A stretch of DNA of 64,000 bases, taken from NCBI RefSeq assembly GCF_008298015.1, contig NZ_VTPX01000001.1, positions 620,001 to 684,000 on the forward strand. The letters run 5' to 3'. Numbering within the stretch: position 1 is the first letter of the stretch; every line of letters begins with the position of its first letter. Origin of the DNA: Salinicola corii. Lineage in GTDB: Bacteria; Pseudomonadota; Gammaproteobacteria; Pseudomonadales; Halomonadaceae. Below the pieces are notes generated by a model that was not told the DNA's origin, did not search any database, and saw only the letters and a program-made list of their open reading frames with translations. Positions 35,841 through 45,091 of this stretch are shown here, piece by piece. A program made the position numbers and the translations under genes.

Positions 35841-37546
35841 TGGTCAAGATCACCCGGCAGGCGTACGCGGACATGTACGGCCCCACGGTCGGCGATCGTG
35901 TGCGCCTGGGCGATACCGAGCTGTGGATCGAGGTGGAGCGCGACGCGACGGTCTATGGCGACGAGGTCAAGTTCGGTGGCGGAAAGGTCATTCGTGACGG
36001 CATGGGCCAGAGTCAGCGTCACGATGGCTCGGTCATGGATACCGTCATCACCAACGCCCTGATTCTCGACTGGTGGGGTGTGGTCAAGGCGGATGTCGGC
36101 CTGCAGAAGGGCCGGATCGCGGCGATCGGCAAGGCCGGCAATCCCGACGTGCAACCGGGCGTCGATATTGTCATCGGGCCGGGCACGGAGATCATCGCGG
36201 GGGAGGGCAAGATCCTCACCGCTGGCGGCATCGACGCGCACATTCACTTCATCTGCCCGCAGCAGGTCGAGGAAGCGCTGATGAGCGGTGTCACAACGAT
36301 GCTGGGCGGCGGCACCGGTCCGGCGACAGGCACCAACGCCACGACCTGCACGCCGGGCGAGTGGCATCTGGGCAAGATGCTGCAGGCGATCGACACGCTG
36401 CCTATGAACATCGGCCTGCTCGGCAAGGGCAATGCCAGCCTGCCCGAGGCGCTGGAGGCGCAGATCGTGGCCGGGGCGATCGGGCTCAAGCTGCACGAGG
36501 ACTGGGGCACCACGCCGGCGTCGATCGACAATTGCCTGAGTGTGGCGGAGCGGTACGACATCCAGGTCGCGATCCATACCGATACGCTCAACGAGTCCGG
36601 TTTCGTCGAGGACACGATCGCCGCGTTCAAGGAGCGCGGCATCCATACCTATCACACCGAAGGCGCGGGCGGCGGCCACGCCCCGGACATCATCACTGCC
36701 TGCTCGAAGGATTACGTGTTGCCATCGTCGACCAACCCGACCCGGCCCTACACCGTCAACACCATCGATGAGCATCTCGACATGCTGATGGTGTGCCATC
36801 ACCTCGACCCAAACATTCCGGAAGACGTGGCCTTTGCCGATTCACGCATCCGCCGCGAGACCATCGCCGCGGAAGACATCCTGCATGATATGGGCGTAAT
36901 CTCGATGATCGCGTCGGACTCCCAGGCCATGGGGCGCGTCGGCGAGGTGGTCTGCCGCACCTGGCAGACCGCACACAAGATGAAGGTACAGCGCGGCCTG
37001 CTGCCGGAAGACGAAGCGCTGGGGGCGGACAATTTCCGCGCGCGTCGCTATATCGCCAAGTACACCATCAACCCGGCGCTGACTCACGGCATCGCTCACG
37101 AGGTCGGATCGGTGGAGGTTGGCAAGCTGGCCGATCTGGTACTGTGGAGTCCGGTATTCTTTGGGGTCAAGCCGGCATTGATCGTCAAGGGCGGCATGAT
37201 CGCGGCGGCGCCGATGGGCGACGCCAACGCCTCGATCCCGACGCCGCAGCCGGTCCACTACCGGCCGATGTTCGGGGCGTTCGGCAAGGCCGCCAGCGCG
37301 ACCCGCTTCAGTTTCGTCAGCCAGGCGGCACTGGATGTCGGTATCAAGGCGCGACTGGGACTGGAGAGCGAACTCTCGGCGGTCAGGCAGGTGCGTGGCG
37401 TTCGCAAGAAAGACATGAAGCTCAACGACGCCTGTCCGCAGCTGACCGTCGATCCGCAGACCTACGAAGTGCACGCCGATGGCGAACTGCTGAGCTGCGA
37501 GCCGGCGACCGAGCTGCCGCTGGCTCAGCGTTATCATCTATTTTGA
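35840..37546 (+). CDS. ureC: Urease alpha (catalytic) subunit
   Basis: 568 residues. The nickel site is intact: HIHFICPQQ supplies the first two His ligands, [13 protein letters not shown] holds the carbamylated Lys, and downstream His residues are in [13 protein letters not shown], the [11 protein letters not shown] block and MVCHHLD (flap). It hydrolyses urea to ammonia and carbamate in the cytosol. The length is normal and no key residue is missing. Confidence 0.98.
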   Translation: MVKITRQAYADMYGPTVGDRVRLGDTELWIEVERDATVYGDEVKFGGGKVIRDGMGQSQRHDGSVMDTVITNALILDWWGVVKADVGLQKGRIAAIGKAGNPDVQPGVDIVIGPGTEIIAGEGKILTAGGIDAHIHFICPQQVEEALMSGVTTMLGGGTGPATGTNATTCTPGEWHLGKMLQAIDTLPMNIGLLGKGNASLPEALEAQIVAGAIGLKLHEDWGTTPASIDNCLSVAERYDIQVAIHTDTLNESGFVEDTIAAFKERGIHTYHTEGAGGGHAPDIITACSKDYVLPSSTNPTRPYTVNTIDEHLDMLMVCHHLDPNIPEDVAFADSRIRRETIAAEDILHDMGVISMIASDSQAMGRVGEVVCRTWQTAHKMKVQRGLLPEDEALGADNFRARRYIAKYTINPALTHGIAHEVGSVEVGKLADLVLWSPVFFGVKPALIVKGGMIAAAPMGDANASIPTPQPVHYRPMFGAFGKAASATRFSFVSQAALDVGIKARLGLESELSAVRQVRGVRKKDMKLNDACPQLTVDPQTYEVHADGELLSCEPATELPLAQRYHLF

Positions 37547-37638
37547 TTCGACTATTCATCCGCCGGCCGGGCTAGTTTTCGGTTATCTATTTCAAGGTCA
37601 TCCCGAGCCCCGTATCGGCCATCATGAGGCAGACAGAC

Positions 37639-38193
37639 ATGTGGAAATTGATTGAGCGGCTGGAGGCGACATCCGATGCCGTCGCTGTCGATAGCGTGAC
37701 GCTACCGTTCGAACTGCGAATGCGGGGAAGACTGAAGGCCGTCAGCGACAGCGGCCGCGACATCGGGCTCTTTCTGGATCGCGGACCGGTGCTTCGCGAC
37801 GGTGCGTTGCTGCGCGCGGAGACCGGGGAAGTCGTCGAGATTCGCGCCGCCGCCGAGCCCGTCGTGACGGCATTGATCCCTTCTGGTCTGGCGCTGGCCA
37901 GGCTCTGCTACCACCTGGGTAACCGTCACGTACAGCTGGCGATCGGCGAAGACGAGGAGACTGGCTGGGTACGCTTCCCGCCGGATCACGTTCTCGAGGC
38001 GTTGGCCGCACGATTGGGTGCGACGCTGGAGCGCCACAAGGCGCCATTCGACCCCGAACCAGGGGCCTACGCCGAAGGGCTGGGCCATGGACATGGGCAT
38101 GACCACCATCACGGTTCCGCGGAAGGTCACGCTCAGGTATACGATTTTCAGCATCACCGTTCCTGGCGACAGGGCCACAAGCATGAGCATTAA
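37639..38193 (+). CDS. ureE: Urease nickel chaperone UreE
   Basis: 184 residues from ATG 37639 (GAGG 9 nt upstream; 37624 is an alternative start). The N-terminal peptide-binding domain and the C-terminal metal domain (about 75-140, with LCYHLGNRHVQLAIGEDEE containing the conserved nickel-binding His) are followed by a tail rich in His (GHGHGHDHHHGSAEGH and a terminal HKHEH). The His tail, as in Klebsiella UreE, binds extra nickel. It delivers nickel to the UreDFG-urease complex. Confidence 0.93.
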   Translation: MWKLIERLEATSDAVAVDSVTLPFELRMRGRLKAVSDSGRDIGLFLDRGPVLRDGALLRAETGEVVEIRAAAEPVVTALIPSGLALARLCYHLGNRHVQLAIGEDEETGWVRFPPDHVLEALAARLGATLERHKAPFDPEPGAYAEGLGHGHGHDHHHGSAEGHAQVYDFQHHRSWRQGHKHEH

Positions 38194-38199
38194 TGGGTG

Positions 38200-38883
38200 A
38201 TGGTCGAGTCGACACGCGACCCGCTGGCCCTGATGGGGTTGATGCAACTGGTCAGTCCGGCCCTGCCGATCGGTGCCTTTGCCTGGTCCCAGGGGCTGGA
38301 GAGCGCCATCGAACTGGGTTGGGTGAGTGACGAGCAGAGCTTGCGAGAGTGGCTGGCCGGTGTTCTGCAGGATGGCCTGACAGTGTGCGAACTGCCGGTT
38401 CTGGCCAGGCTTCAGCAGGCCTGGGCGAACGAGGATCGAGAAGCGCTGCAGCACTGGAATGACTGGCTCCAGGCTAATCGCGAGACCGCCGAACTGGCGG
38501 ATGAGGATCTGCGTCTGGGGCAGGCACTGGCTCGGCTATTGGGCGACCTGAAGGTGTTGCCGGCCTCCGGCTGGCTACCGCCGCGGCCCGCCTACGTCAC
38601 GCTTTTCGCCTGGATGGCCCACCGGCGCGGGGTCGTCGTCGGCGATGCCCAGCTCGGCTTTGCCTGGGCATGGCTCGAGAACCAGCTCGCGGCGGCGTGC
38701 AAGACTCTCCCGCTGGGGCAGACAGCGGCACAGCGGCTCATCGAGCGGCTGCGGCCCGAACTGGCCACGGCCGTCAGCGCCGCCAACGTATTGACAGATG
38801 CCGAGTTGGGACCGGTGCTGCCGGGTTTGGCACTGGCGAGTGCACTACACGAAACACAATATTCGCGGCTGTTCCGCAGTTGA
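38200..38883 (+). CDS. ureF: Urease accessory protein UreF
   Basis: 227 residues. [20 protein letters not shown] is the typical N-terminal UreF block; the remainder is all-helical with the C-terminal [18 protein letters not shown]. UreF bridges UreD and UreG and gates GTP hydrolysis during nickel insertion. The ATG follows the ureE stop by 6 nt. A GTG at 38197 is a possible alternative start. Confidence 0.94.
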   Translation: MVESTRDPLALMGLMQLVSPALPIGAFAWSQGLESAIELGWVSDEQSLREWLAGVLQDGLTVCELPVLARLQQAWANEDREALQHWNDWLQANRETAELADEDLRLGQALARLLGDLKVLPASGWLPPRPAYVTLFAWMAHRRGVVVGDAQLGFAWAWLENQLAAACKTLPLGQTAAQRLIERLRPELATAVSAANVLTDAELGPVLPGLALASALHETQYSRLFRS

Positions 38884-38909
38884 GGGTTGGCAAGGAGGAG
38901 GTGAGTACG

Positions 38910-39572
38910 ATGAAGCACTGCTTACGCGTGGGCGTCGGTGGTCCGGTAGGGTCGGGAAAGACGGCGCTGCTCAAGCAGCTCTGTCTGGCATTGCGCGACC
39001 ATTACGAGATCGCGGTGGTGACCAACGACATTTACACCCGCGAGGACGCCGATTTTCTGCTTCGGCACGATGCGCTGGCCGCGGATCGTATCATTGGCGT
39101 GGAAACCGGGGGCTGCCCGCATACGGCGATTCGCGAGGACGCCTCGATGAATCTGGCAGCGATCGACGACCTTCATGCGCGCCATCCGGCGCTGGAGCTG
39201 GTTCTGGTGGAGTCCGGCGGCGATAACCTGGCCGCCACCTTCAGTCCCGAACTGTCGGATCTGACACTTTACGTGATCGATGTTTCCGCCGGCGATAAGA
39301 TTCCGCGCAAGGGCGGGCCGGGGATTACCAAGTCCGACCTGCTGATCATCAACAAGATCGACATTGCCGACTACGTCCACGCCTCGCTCGACGTCATGGA
39401 GCGTGACGCCAAGAAGATGCGCGGTGAACGGCCCTTCGTCTTCGCCAATCTGCATGACGGCATCGGTGCCGAAACCATCGTTCGTTTCATTCTCGACCGT
39501 GGCATGTTGCCCGAGCGGCGCGGCGATGCGCGTCGCGCCATCCAGGACCAGGCGCTGCTGAGCGCCAACTGA
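38910..39572 (+). CDS. ureG: Urease GTPase accessory protein UreG
   Basis: 220 residues, start 38910 after AAGGAGG (38892-38898). SIMIBI-class GTPase: P-loop [49 protein letters not shown] (nickel-binding CPH), [18 protein letters not shown] and NKIDIADYV for guanine recognition. GTP hydrolysis drives nickel transfer to urease. All motifs are intact. Confidence 0.96.
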   Translation: MKHCLRVGVGGPVGSGKTALLKQLCLALRDHYEIAVVTNDIYTREDADFLLRHDALAADRIIGVETGGCPHTAIREDASMNLAAIDDLHARHPALELVLVESGGDNLAATFSPELSDLTLYVIDVSAGDKIPRKGGPGITKSDLLIINKIDIADYVHASLDVMERDAKKMRGERPFVFANLHDGIGAETIVRFILDRGMLPERRGDARRAIQDQALLSAN

Positions 39573-39607
39573 TTTCTCGTTTTACATTCAATTCAAGGAG
39601 ATTCGTC

Positions 39608-40213
39608 ATGACCGCATCAACTCTCCCGGCTCGTTGCCTGGCCTGGCTGTCCGCGCCGTTCATGCTGTTGGTCGCCTCGGCGGCCATGGCTCACCCCGGC
39701 GCGCTGCCGCATACTCATGGGGGCAGCTTCCTGGCCGGATTGATGCATCCGCTATCGGGACTCGACCACCTGCTCGCCATGCTGGCTATCGGCTTGTGGA
39801 GCTGCCGCCAGTCCTCGACGCTGCGCCGCGCCATGCCGCTGCTGATTGCGCTGGGCATGGTCGCGGGGGCAGGGCTGGCCTGGGCTGGCGTGCCGCTACT
39901 CGGTGTCGAATTCGGTATCGCCTCCAGCGTCCTGCTGGCGGGCGTGATGCTGGCCTGTCTGGTCAAGCTGCCCACCGCGGTCGGGGGCACCCTGGTCTTT
40001 GCCTTCATCCTGTTGCATGGCCATGCTCACGGTAGCGAGCTGGCTCCCGGGGCATCGGCGGCGCTCTACGCCGTTGGCTTTGTCATCGCCAGCGTTGCTA
40101 TCACGGTGGTCGGCCGTCTGGTAGGCAACTGGTTGATGCAGCGCGACAGCCGCTGGTTGCGCGGTATCGGTGCCGCCATCGCCGCTGCGGGTGGGGCGCT
40201 CTTGCTGGGTTGA
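39608..40213 (+). CDS. ureJ: HupE/UreJ-family nickel permease
   Basis: 201 residues. Signal peptide, then HPGALPHTHGGSFLAGLMHP and LSGLDHLLAMLAIGLW, the His-rich first helices of the HupE/UreJ family, and a later HGHAHGSELAPG motif; six or so membrane segments. Family members import nickel (or cobalt). Its place directly after ureG makes nickel supply for urease the likely task. AAGGAG precedes the ATG. Confidence 0.9.
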   Translation: MTASTLPARCLAWLSAPFMLLVASAAMAHPGALPHTHGGSFLAGLMHPLSGLDHLLAMLAIGLWSCRQSSTLRRAMPLLIALGMVAGAGLAWAGVPLLGVEFGIASSVLLAGVMLACLVKLPTAVGGTLVFAFILLHGHAHGSELAPGASAALYAVGFVIASVAITVVGRLVGNWLMQRDSRWLRGIGAAIAAAGGALLLG

Positions 40214-40528
40214 AGCCGTATGGGGCTCTACACCCGTTTTCAGGACATCGGCGTACATGGGGATAGGCGGCCATAACTGCCATGGGCGGCAGTGCACCTA
40301 AAACAGCACCGATCAGGTAACACCCCCCAGAAAAGGGCAACACCGCTGCCATGCGGCCCACGATGGATAATGGCGCCTCCATGAGTGGAGCGACCAGGAA
40401 GGTGCTGCTGGCAAGGATTTCGTCAGTGGTGAACCCTTCAATACGGAGGCACCGCCAGAAGTCGAAACCAGAGTTCGTGTCGACGACAAGTCGTCTCGTC
40501 CTTTCGAGATAGGGTATCGATCGTTTGA
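40214..40528. other. Non-coding stretch after ureJ
   Basis: About 315 nt without a supported gene. Antisense frames here (40101-40382 and 40313-40591) overlap ureJ or the terminator and have no family resemblance. Composition is mixed; together with the gene remnant at 40601 it looks like a scar from rearrangement or gene loss. Confidence 0.4.
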
Positions 40529-40550
40529 GACCGCTACGGCGGTCTTTTTT
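40529..40550 (+). terminator. Rho-independent terminator
   Basis: GACCGC (40529-40534) pairs with GCGGTC (40539-40544) around a TACG loop, followed by six T. It may end the ureJ transcript, 315 nt downstream of its stop, or an unannotated RNA. Confidence 0.7.
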
Positions 40551-40600
40551 GTGCGCTGCGTCCGGTGGTCTAGTTGTCCCCGACGCCGCAAGCGGGTCGG

Positions 40601-40759
40601 TCAGGTCCCGTTCTGCGGGGGCCTGATCCGGCGATAGCCGGCGTTGATGAAACAGTATCCACCGTAAGCGATCAGGCCGACCGCAGCGGTGCCCAGGAGC
40701 CAGTCGTTGAAGGCGTTGCGTGGGGCCGAGGGAACCAATTCCGGAATGACAGGTAATAG
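40601..40759 (-). pseudogene. DUF1206 C-terminal remnant
   Basis: An open stretch of about 52 codons on the minus strand, ending at TGA 40601-40603, reads FNDWLLGTAAVGLIAYGGYC then FINAGYRRI near its end. This is the closing membrane segment of DUF1206 proteins (WLL..A.GLIAYG.Y..V.ARYRRI). An in-frame stop lies immediately upstream (40760-40762) and there is no start codon, so only the last of the repeated DUF1206 units survives. The full gene was probably lost by deletion. Confidence 0.6.
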
Positions 40760-40813
40760 TTAGTGCGGTAACTTAATTTGTCTTTAAGAATCACTGTTTC
40801 CTAATCCTGTCCG

Positions 40814-41818
40814 ATGCCCTGGCATTGGTTACGAGCAGATCAAATGTCACCTGTCTTCTGTCATCACTGGTCGTCTATGACCCCATACGAGGCGTCGCTG
40901 CATGCCTATCCCGAAAAACGAGAGCGCAGGATGCGTCTCAAGCTCTGGGGGCGAATGTTGATACAGACTCGGCTCTATCGAGAATTGATGGTTGGGCTCG
41001 ATGCCGATCAATTGTTGCAGGCAGCCGTTGCCAGACGCCGAACCCTGTTGGTAAAGCCATTTCGGACTTATATCACTACGCGTTACACGGCGCGCCAACG
41101 CCTGGAGCATCTCCTCGGGCACTACGCGCTGCAGCGGCAGTATCTCGGCGACTCACTCTCCGCAAGCGTTCTGGACGGGATTGGCTTGCCGCTAATGCGC
41201 CTGACCGTCGGCGATCAGGCCGTCGATTTCGTGCTTGGCTACAGGGGGCTGCACGATCGCGAGGGTGAACTCATGCTGATGCTGCTCGATGGCTTGAGTG
41301 GCAAGCGTCTATATAGTGCGGCCTTTTCGCTGATGAGCGACCCGGGCGGCACCGCCTCGTTGTGCCTGGGGACCCTGCAGGGAAATCGCGACCAGGCTGA
41401 TTGGATCAAGGCGTTTGCCCGTCAATATCACGGACTGCGTCCTCAGGCTTTCATGCTCGAGGCGCTATTGATGTTGGCGCGAATCTGGGGAGTGGCGGGT
41501 TTGGTCACGGTGGACAACGCGCATCATGTCTATCGGGCGCGAAAGCGGACCGCTGCCAAGCGTCGCTTTGATCTGGACGCGCTGGTCGCGGGTTTTGGCG
41601 GCAAGGCCTCCGCCGATGGCTGGTTTCGCCTGGGACTGGATGATGGGCGACGGTCGATCGAGGAGATCGCCTCGCGCAAGCGCAGCCAATATCGCAAGCG
41701 TTACGCTTGGTTGGCGTCGATGGAGACACAGCTAGGCGAGCGTCTGGCCCCGACAGAACCGGCGATATCCTGCCCCGGTTCGAGACGGCGCGAGGAGAGT
41801 CATACGGTGGTCGGTTAG
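40814..41818 (+). CDS. DUF535 (VirK/YbjX) family protein
   Basis: Up to 334 residues. The central part (KRERRMRLKLWGRMLIQTRL, then HYALQRQYLGDSL, FVLGYRGLHDREGELMLMLL, LCLGTLQGNRDQADWIKAFA and a C-terminal YRKRYAWLASMETQ) matches DUF535 proteins such as VirK and YbjX, soluble proteins of unclear function linked to envelope stress and virulence in enterics. The start is uncertain: ATG at 40814, 40844, 40877 and 40931 are all in frame and none has a good ribosome site. It is a stand-alone gene facing the ABC transporter genes, whose stop overlaps its end by 4 nt on the other strand. Confidence 0.8.
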   Translation: MPWHWLRADQMSPVFCHHWSSMTPYEASLHAYPEKRERRMRLKLWGRMLIQTRLYRELMVGLDADQLLQAAVARRRTLLVKPFRTYITTRYTARQRLEHLLGHYALQRQYLGDSLSASVLDGIGLPLMRLTVGDQAVDFVLGYRGLHDREGELMLMLLDGLSGKRLYSAAFSLMSDPGGTASLCLGTLQGNRDQADWIKAFARQYHGLRPQAFMLEALLMLARIWGVAGLVTVDNAHHVYRARKRTAAKRRFDLDALVAGFGGKASADGWFRLGLDDGRRSIEEIASRKRSQYRKRYAWLASMETQLGERLAPTEPAISCPGSRRREESHTVVG

Positions 41819-42561
41819 ACGACGTTCGCTGCCAGGATCTTGCGCAGAAACTGCTGCGTACGCTCGTCCTTGGGATGGCTGAACAGCTCGGCGGGCGGCG
41901 CTTGCTCGATGATGCGACCCTGATCCATGAACACCACCCGATCGGCGACCTCGCGAGCGAACTGCATCTCGTGAGTGACGACGATCATGGTCTGGTGCTC
42001 CGCCGCGAGTTGTTTCATCAGGCCTAGCACCTCTTCCACCCACTGCGGATCCAGCGAGGATGTCGGTTCATCGAACAGGATGACCTCTGCATTGGCTGCC
42101 ATGGCTCGACCGATACCCACGCGCTGTTGTTGCCCGCCGGATAGAGCGGCAGGGTAGGCGTCGGCCTTGTCGGCCAGTCCGATCCGCTCGAGAATTTCCC
42201 TCGCCCTGGCGTACGCCTCGCGCTTGGCAATGCCATCGACCACGATCATGCCTTCGGCAATGTTCTGCAGTGCGGTCTTGTTGGCGAAGAGAGCATAGTT
42301 CTGAAACACGAAGGCGGTACGCCGCCGCAGGGCCAGGATCTGTTCACGCGTCGCGCTCGTGGCATCGAGGCTGAGATCGCCGATGGTCAACTGGCCGGCA
42401 TCGGGCGTCTCCAGGAAATTGATGCAGCGCAGCAGCGTGGATTTGCCGGTGCCCGAGGGCCCGACGATCACGATGATCTCGCCGCGCTCGAGATGAAGAT
42501 CGATATCGTCGAAGACGACGTGACTGCCGAATTGCTTGCGGATGCCCTTGAGTTCGATCAT
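41815..42561 (-). CDS. Polar amino-acid ABC transporter ATPase (cystine type)
   Basis: 248 residues, start 42561 overlapping the permease stop as ATGA; the 16-codon extension to 42609 lies inside the permease gene. Walker A IVGPSGTGKSTLLRCINFLE, signature LSGGQQQRVGIGRAMA, Walker B VILFDEPTSSLDPQWV and VTHEMQFAREVADRV mark the GlnQ/TcyN subfamily. It energises uptake by the adjacent permease and binding protein. Confidence 0.92.
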   Translation of the reverse strand: MIELKGIRKQFGSHVVFDDIDLHLERGEIIVIVGPSGTGKSTLLRCINFLETPDAGQLTIGDLSLDATSATREQILALRRRTAFVFQNYALFANKTALQNIAEGMIVVDGIAKREAYARAREILERIGLADKADAYPAALSGGQQQRVGIGRAMAANAEVILFDEPTSSLDPQWVEEVLGLMKQLAAEHQTMIVVTHEMQFAREVADRVVFMDQGRIIEQAPPAELFSHPKDERTQQFLRKILAANVV

Positions 42562-43232
42562 CGCTGATAAGCCCGGTTGAGTCGTTGTTCCAGCCATTTC
42601 TGCACCCACGAGAGTGCCTCGACCACGATCCAGTAGATGACCGCCACGACCAGAAAAGCCTCGAAGTAGAGAAAGCTGCCGGCGGCTTCCTTCTGGGTGG
42701 CACCCATCAGCTCGGTGACGCCGAGCGTGAAGGCCAGCGAGGTCGACTTGATCATGTCAATGAAGTAGTTCATCAACGTCGGCGTTGCCACCCGGGTTGC
42801 CTGGGGCAGCACGATTCGACGCATCAGTTGCGCCCGCGTCATGCCGATCGATAGCGCGGCTTCGGTCTGGCTACGATCGATCCCCACGATAGCCGCTCGG
42901 ATCGACTCCGCCATATAGGCGGAGAAGTGGAGCGTCAGACCGAGAATCGTGGCGGTGATGCCGTTGATCGCCACCAGAAAGGTCAGCACCTGAGGGAGCC
43001 CATAGTAGAACAGGAACAGTTGCACCAGCAGTGGCGTGCCGCGGAAGAAGGAGATGAAGAGAAGGGCGAAAGCGTTGAGGCCGGGAAGCCGGGTCACGCG
43101 AATGACCGCCAGAAGGCAGGCCAGTATCAGCGCACAGGCCATGCCTGCGGCGGCCATCTCCAGTGTGAGGGGCAGGTAGCCTAGAAGAATGGGCACCAGG
43201 CCCAGCATGTAGTCGAAATCGAGTGCGTGCAT
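42558..43232 (-). CDS. Polar amino-acid ABC transporter permease
   Basis: 224 residues, about five membrane segments. The EAA loop region ALSIGMTRAQLMRRIVLPQA identifies a His/Glu/Gln/Arg/opine-type permease (HisM/YecS class). YMAESIRAAIVGIDRSQTEA immediately precedes it. A single permease gene suggests a homodimer, as in TcyL/YecS cystine importers. It follows the binding-protein gene after a 90-nt gap that contains a 12-bp hairpin. Confidence 0.92.
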   Translation of the reverse strand: MHALDFDYMLGLVPILLGYLPLTLEMAAAGMACALILACLLAVIRVTRLPGLNAFALLFISFFRGTPLLVQLFLFYYGLPQVLTFLVAINGITATILGLTLHFSAYMAESIRAAIVGIDRSQTEAALSIGMTRAQLMRRIVLPQATRVATPTLMNYFIDMIKSTSLAFTLGVTELMGATQKEAAGSFLYFEAFLVVAVIYWIVVEALSWVQKWLEQRLNRAYQR

Positions 43233-43274
43233 AGTGCTTGGCGCTCCGCGCTTGGCGACCTCAGATAACGGAAA

Positions 43275-43304
43275 GGCCCATGGCGCCGATCAGCGCCATG
43301 GGCC
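43275..43304 (-). other. Intercistronic hairpin, binding protein/permease
   Basis: GGCCCATGGCGC (43275-43286) and GCGCCATGGGCC (43293-43304) form a perfect 12-bp stem just after the binding-protein gene. With no T-tract it more likely protects the upstream mRNA 3' end than terminates. Confidence 0.65.
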
Positions 43305-43322
43305 ATCGAAGCGAAACGGCGA

Positions 43323-44105
43323 TCAGGGCTGGGTAATGTCGGACCCGAACCACTTCTCCGAAATGTCGCTCAACTTGCCGTTGTCACGCAACTTGGCGAG
43401 CGCGTCGTCGATTCTGCTCTTCATCGCCTTGCCCGCCTCGTCGTCGCGGAACGGATAGGCATTCTCGATGCGGGAGAAGGGCTGCCCGGCCAGTTGCAGC
43501 GGCAACGGCTTGTCCTTGATCACCTGCGTGGCGCTCACACGGTCCATGACGAAGGCATCGGCGCGGCCCAGGGCGACGTCCTGCTCGATGTTGGAGTCAT
43601 ACGTCTTGATATCGATGTCATCGGCATACGGCAGCTCATTCAGCAACTGCTCGTAGTTGGAACCGAGGTTCACCGCGACCGTCTTGCCCTTGAGATCCTC
43701 GACCCCATGAATGGCGTCGTTGCCTTTGCGAACCACCACCTGGGCACCGTCATAGACATAGGGCTGGCTGAAAAGATACTTCTTCCGGCGCTCCGGCGTG
43801 ATGGTGATCTGATTGGCGATGGTATCGATTCGGTTGGAGTCCAGCATACCGGCCAGGCCGGAGAAGCTGGCGGTCACGAACTCGACGTCGTCGCCGGTGA
43901 TCTCACCGATCGCGTTCATGAGGTCGACCTCGAACCCCTTGAGTTCGTCGCGCTCGACGTAGGTGAAAGGGTAGTACCCTCCCGACATGCCCACTCTCAA
44001 GGTGTCGGCCTGTGCCAAGGTTGCACCCAGCGATGCGGTGAGCCCTAGCGCGAGAGCCAATGTGGCCTGTCGGAGAGACGCCATTGCAATCGATCGTGTT
44101 GTCAT
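43323..44105 (-). CDS. Amino-acid ABC transporter binding protein (cystine type)
   Basis: 260 residues with a signal peptide (LALALGLTASLGATLAQA). Type II periplasmic fold: LRVGMSGGYYPFTYVERDEL, GFEVDLMNAIGEITGDDVEF, ITITPERRKKYLFSQPYVYD and AVNLGSNYEQLL. The pattern resembles FliY/TcyJ-type cystine-binding proteins more than glutamine or arginine ones, but ligand assignment by eye is tentative. It is encoded first in its operon, as expected for higher expression. Confidence 0.85.
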   Translation of the reverse strand: MTTRSIAMASLRQATLALALGLTASLGATLAQADTLRVGMSGGYYPFTYVERDELKGFEVDLMNAIGEITGDDVEFVTASFSGLAGMLDSNRIDTIANQITITPERRKKYLFSQPYVYDGAQVVVRKGNDAIHGVEDLKGKTVAVNLGSNYEQLLNELPYADDIDIKTYDSNIEQDVALGRADAFVMDRVSATQVIKDKPLPLQLAGQPFSRIENAYPFRDDEAGKAMKSRIDDALAKLRDNGKLSDISEKWFGSDITQP

Positions 44106-44628
44106 GAGCGAAGAGATTCCTTGAGAAGGTTGTGGGAACGTCGCCTTTGGACGCGCTCAATCTGGAGATAGAATAGCGCAATTCTGAAATAGGTAATAAG
44201 AAAAATAATTTATATGCCCTTTTGTTTGGCGCTATCGTCGACATGCCGAAACCGTGGCGGTGGACGGTCGCATCGGGCCGCATTCCGTGTCAGTAACTGA
44301 AACCAATCTATACTTGGCTTTGCCGTTTGTAATGTATTGATCTAACATTTGCGCGATTCTTTCTGTGAAGGCTGCTGCAGGGACGTGACCAAGGGATGTA
44401 CGCTTCGCGTTGGTTAGTGGCATGGGCTAAGGAACGAGCCGACAGGCTCAAGAGCGCGGGAAGTATCGGCGCATGACCGTCAGCAGTGTTATGCGGCCTC
44501 TTTCGCCACCGGCATTGAGGTTCATGACGCGGGGGGTGGCAAGTGTCTCGGGAAAACCGGCGTCCTTCCGTCGGTTTTCTTCTTCAATCTCGATTGCCAA
44601 CCTTCGACAGCCCATTCTTTTGAAATGC
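44106..44628. other. Intergenic region upstream of the sRNA
   Basis: 523 nt without a supported gene. An AT-rich block (44160-44220) is the probable promoter area of the binding-protein operon. GAAAACCG (44552-44559) with CGGTTTTC (44572-44579) is a terminator-like hairpin on the plus strand. A transcript could end there, but I could not define its start or product. Confidence 0.4.
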
Positions 44629-44655
44629 TTGACCGATGGAAAACCCTTGTATAAT
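44629..44655 (+). promoter_or_regulatory. Promoter of the CsrB/RsmZ-like sRNA
   Basis: A consensus TATAAT (44650-44655) lies 15 nt after TTGACC (44629-44634); TGCTTG (44627-44632) gives an alternative 17-nt spacing. Start is expected near 44662. No GacA-type TGTAAG-N6-CTTACA element was found by eye in the 300 nt upstream. Confidence 0.6.
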
Positions 44656-44661
44656 TTTTAT

Positions 44662-44877
44662 TCGTTAGCTGACTCACTGCACCCGTGGATGGAGCCAAGG
44701 ATGCAAGAGCTGAGTCGGAGCCACAGTCAAGGAACACTGTCGGCCCGTTGGATTCAGGGAGATGAAAGCAGGGCTCAAGCGTTACCGTGAACTCGTTCCG
44801 TCAGGATGACGAAGATATAAGGCAGGACGCCCGGGTTCAGCGGTTGATGCAAGGGCGGGCCTAGAGGCCCGCCTTTC
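44662..44877 (+). ncRNA. CsrB/RsmZ-like CsrA-sequestering small RNA
   Basis: About 216 nt between a strong promoter and a terminator (GGCGGGCC 44854-44861 with GGCCCGCC 44866-44873, then T3). It is rich in GGA motifs, several displayed in hairpin loops: ACAGT-CAAGGAAC-ACTGT (44723-44740), TTCA-GGGAGA-TGAA (44753-44766), CGTCA-GGA-TGACG (44799-44811) and GGC-AGGAC-GCC (44821-44831). CAAGGATG (44696-44703) matches the CsrA consensus CANGGANG. This is the hallmark of RNAs that titrate CsrA/RsmA. No open reading frame fits; the frame 44473-44790 runs across the promoter. Confidence 0.72.
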
Positions 44878-45091
44878 GTGTTTCCGGGCCCCGAGGCAAG
44901 TTAGATACCGTCTGTGATACAAACTGGGTTATATCGCCGGCTATGGTTCTCGCTTACATTGGCGTTTCTGCGATCCCGGCAGGCAGTAGCACGCCCATCT
45001 GTCAACTCGACGGCTGAATCGTCCTTGGAAGTCCGGAGGGCTGCCGACCCGGCTTCGGGAACGATAGGTTATTAATACGGCAGGAATTCGA
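44878..45091. other. Spacer between sRNA and tRNA-Leu
   Basis: 214 nt with no supported gene. The 60-codon minus-strand frame whose product starts MWEFESPHPHH is a translation of the tRNA 3' half and its flank, a well-known artefact. No second tRNA or hairpin stands out. Confidence 0.5.

Noticed and set aside
40313-40591. Minus-strand frame of 92 codons
   Set aside because: It runs through the terminator stem and has no ribosome site or similarity; treated as non-coding.
44473-44790. 105-codon plus-strand frame
   Set aside because: It crosses a terminator-like stem and the strong promoter of the sRNA, has no ribosome site and no recognisable protein features.
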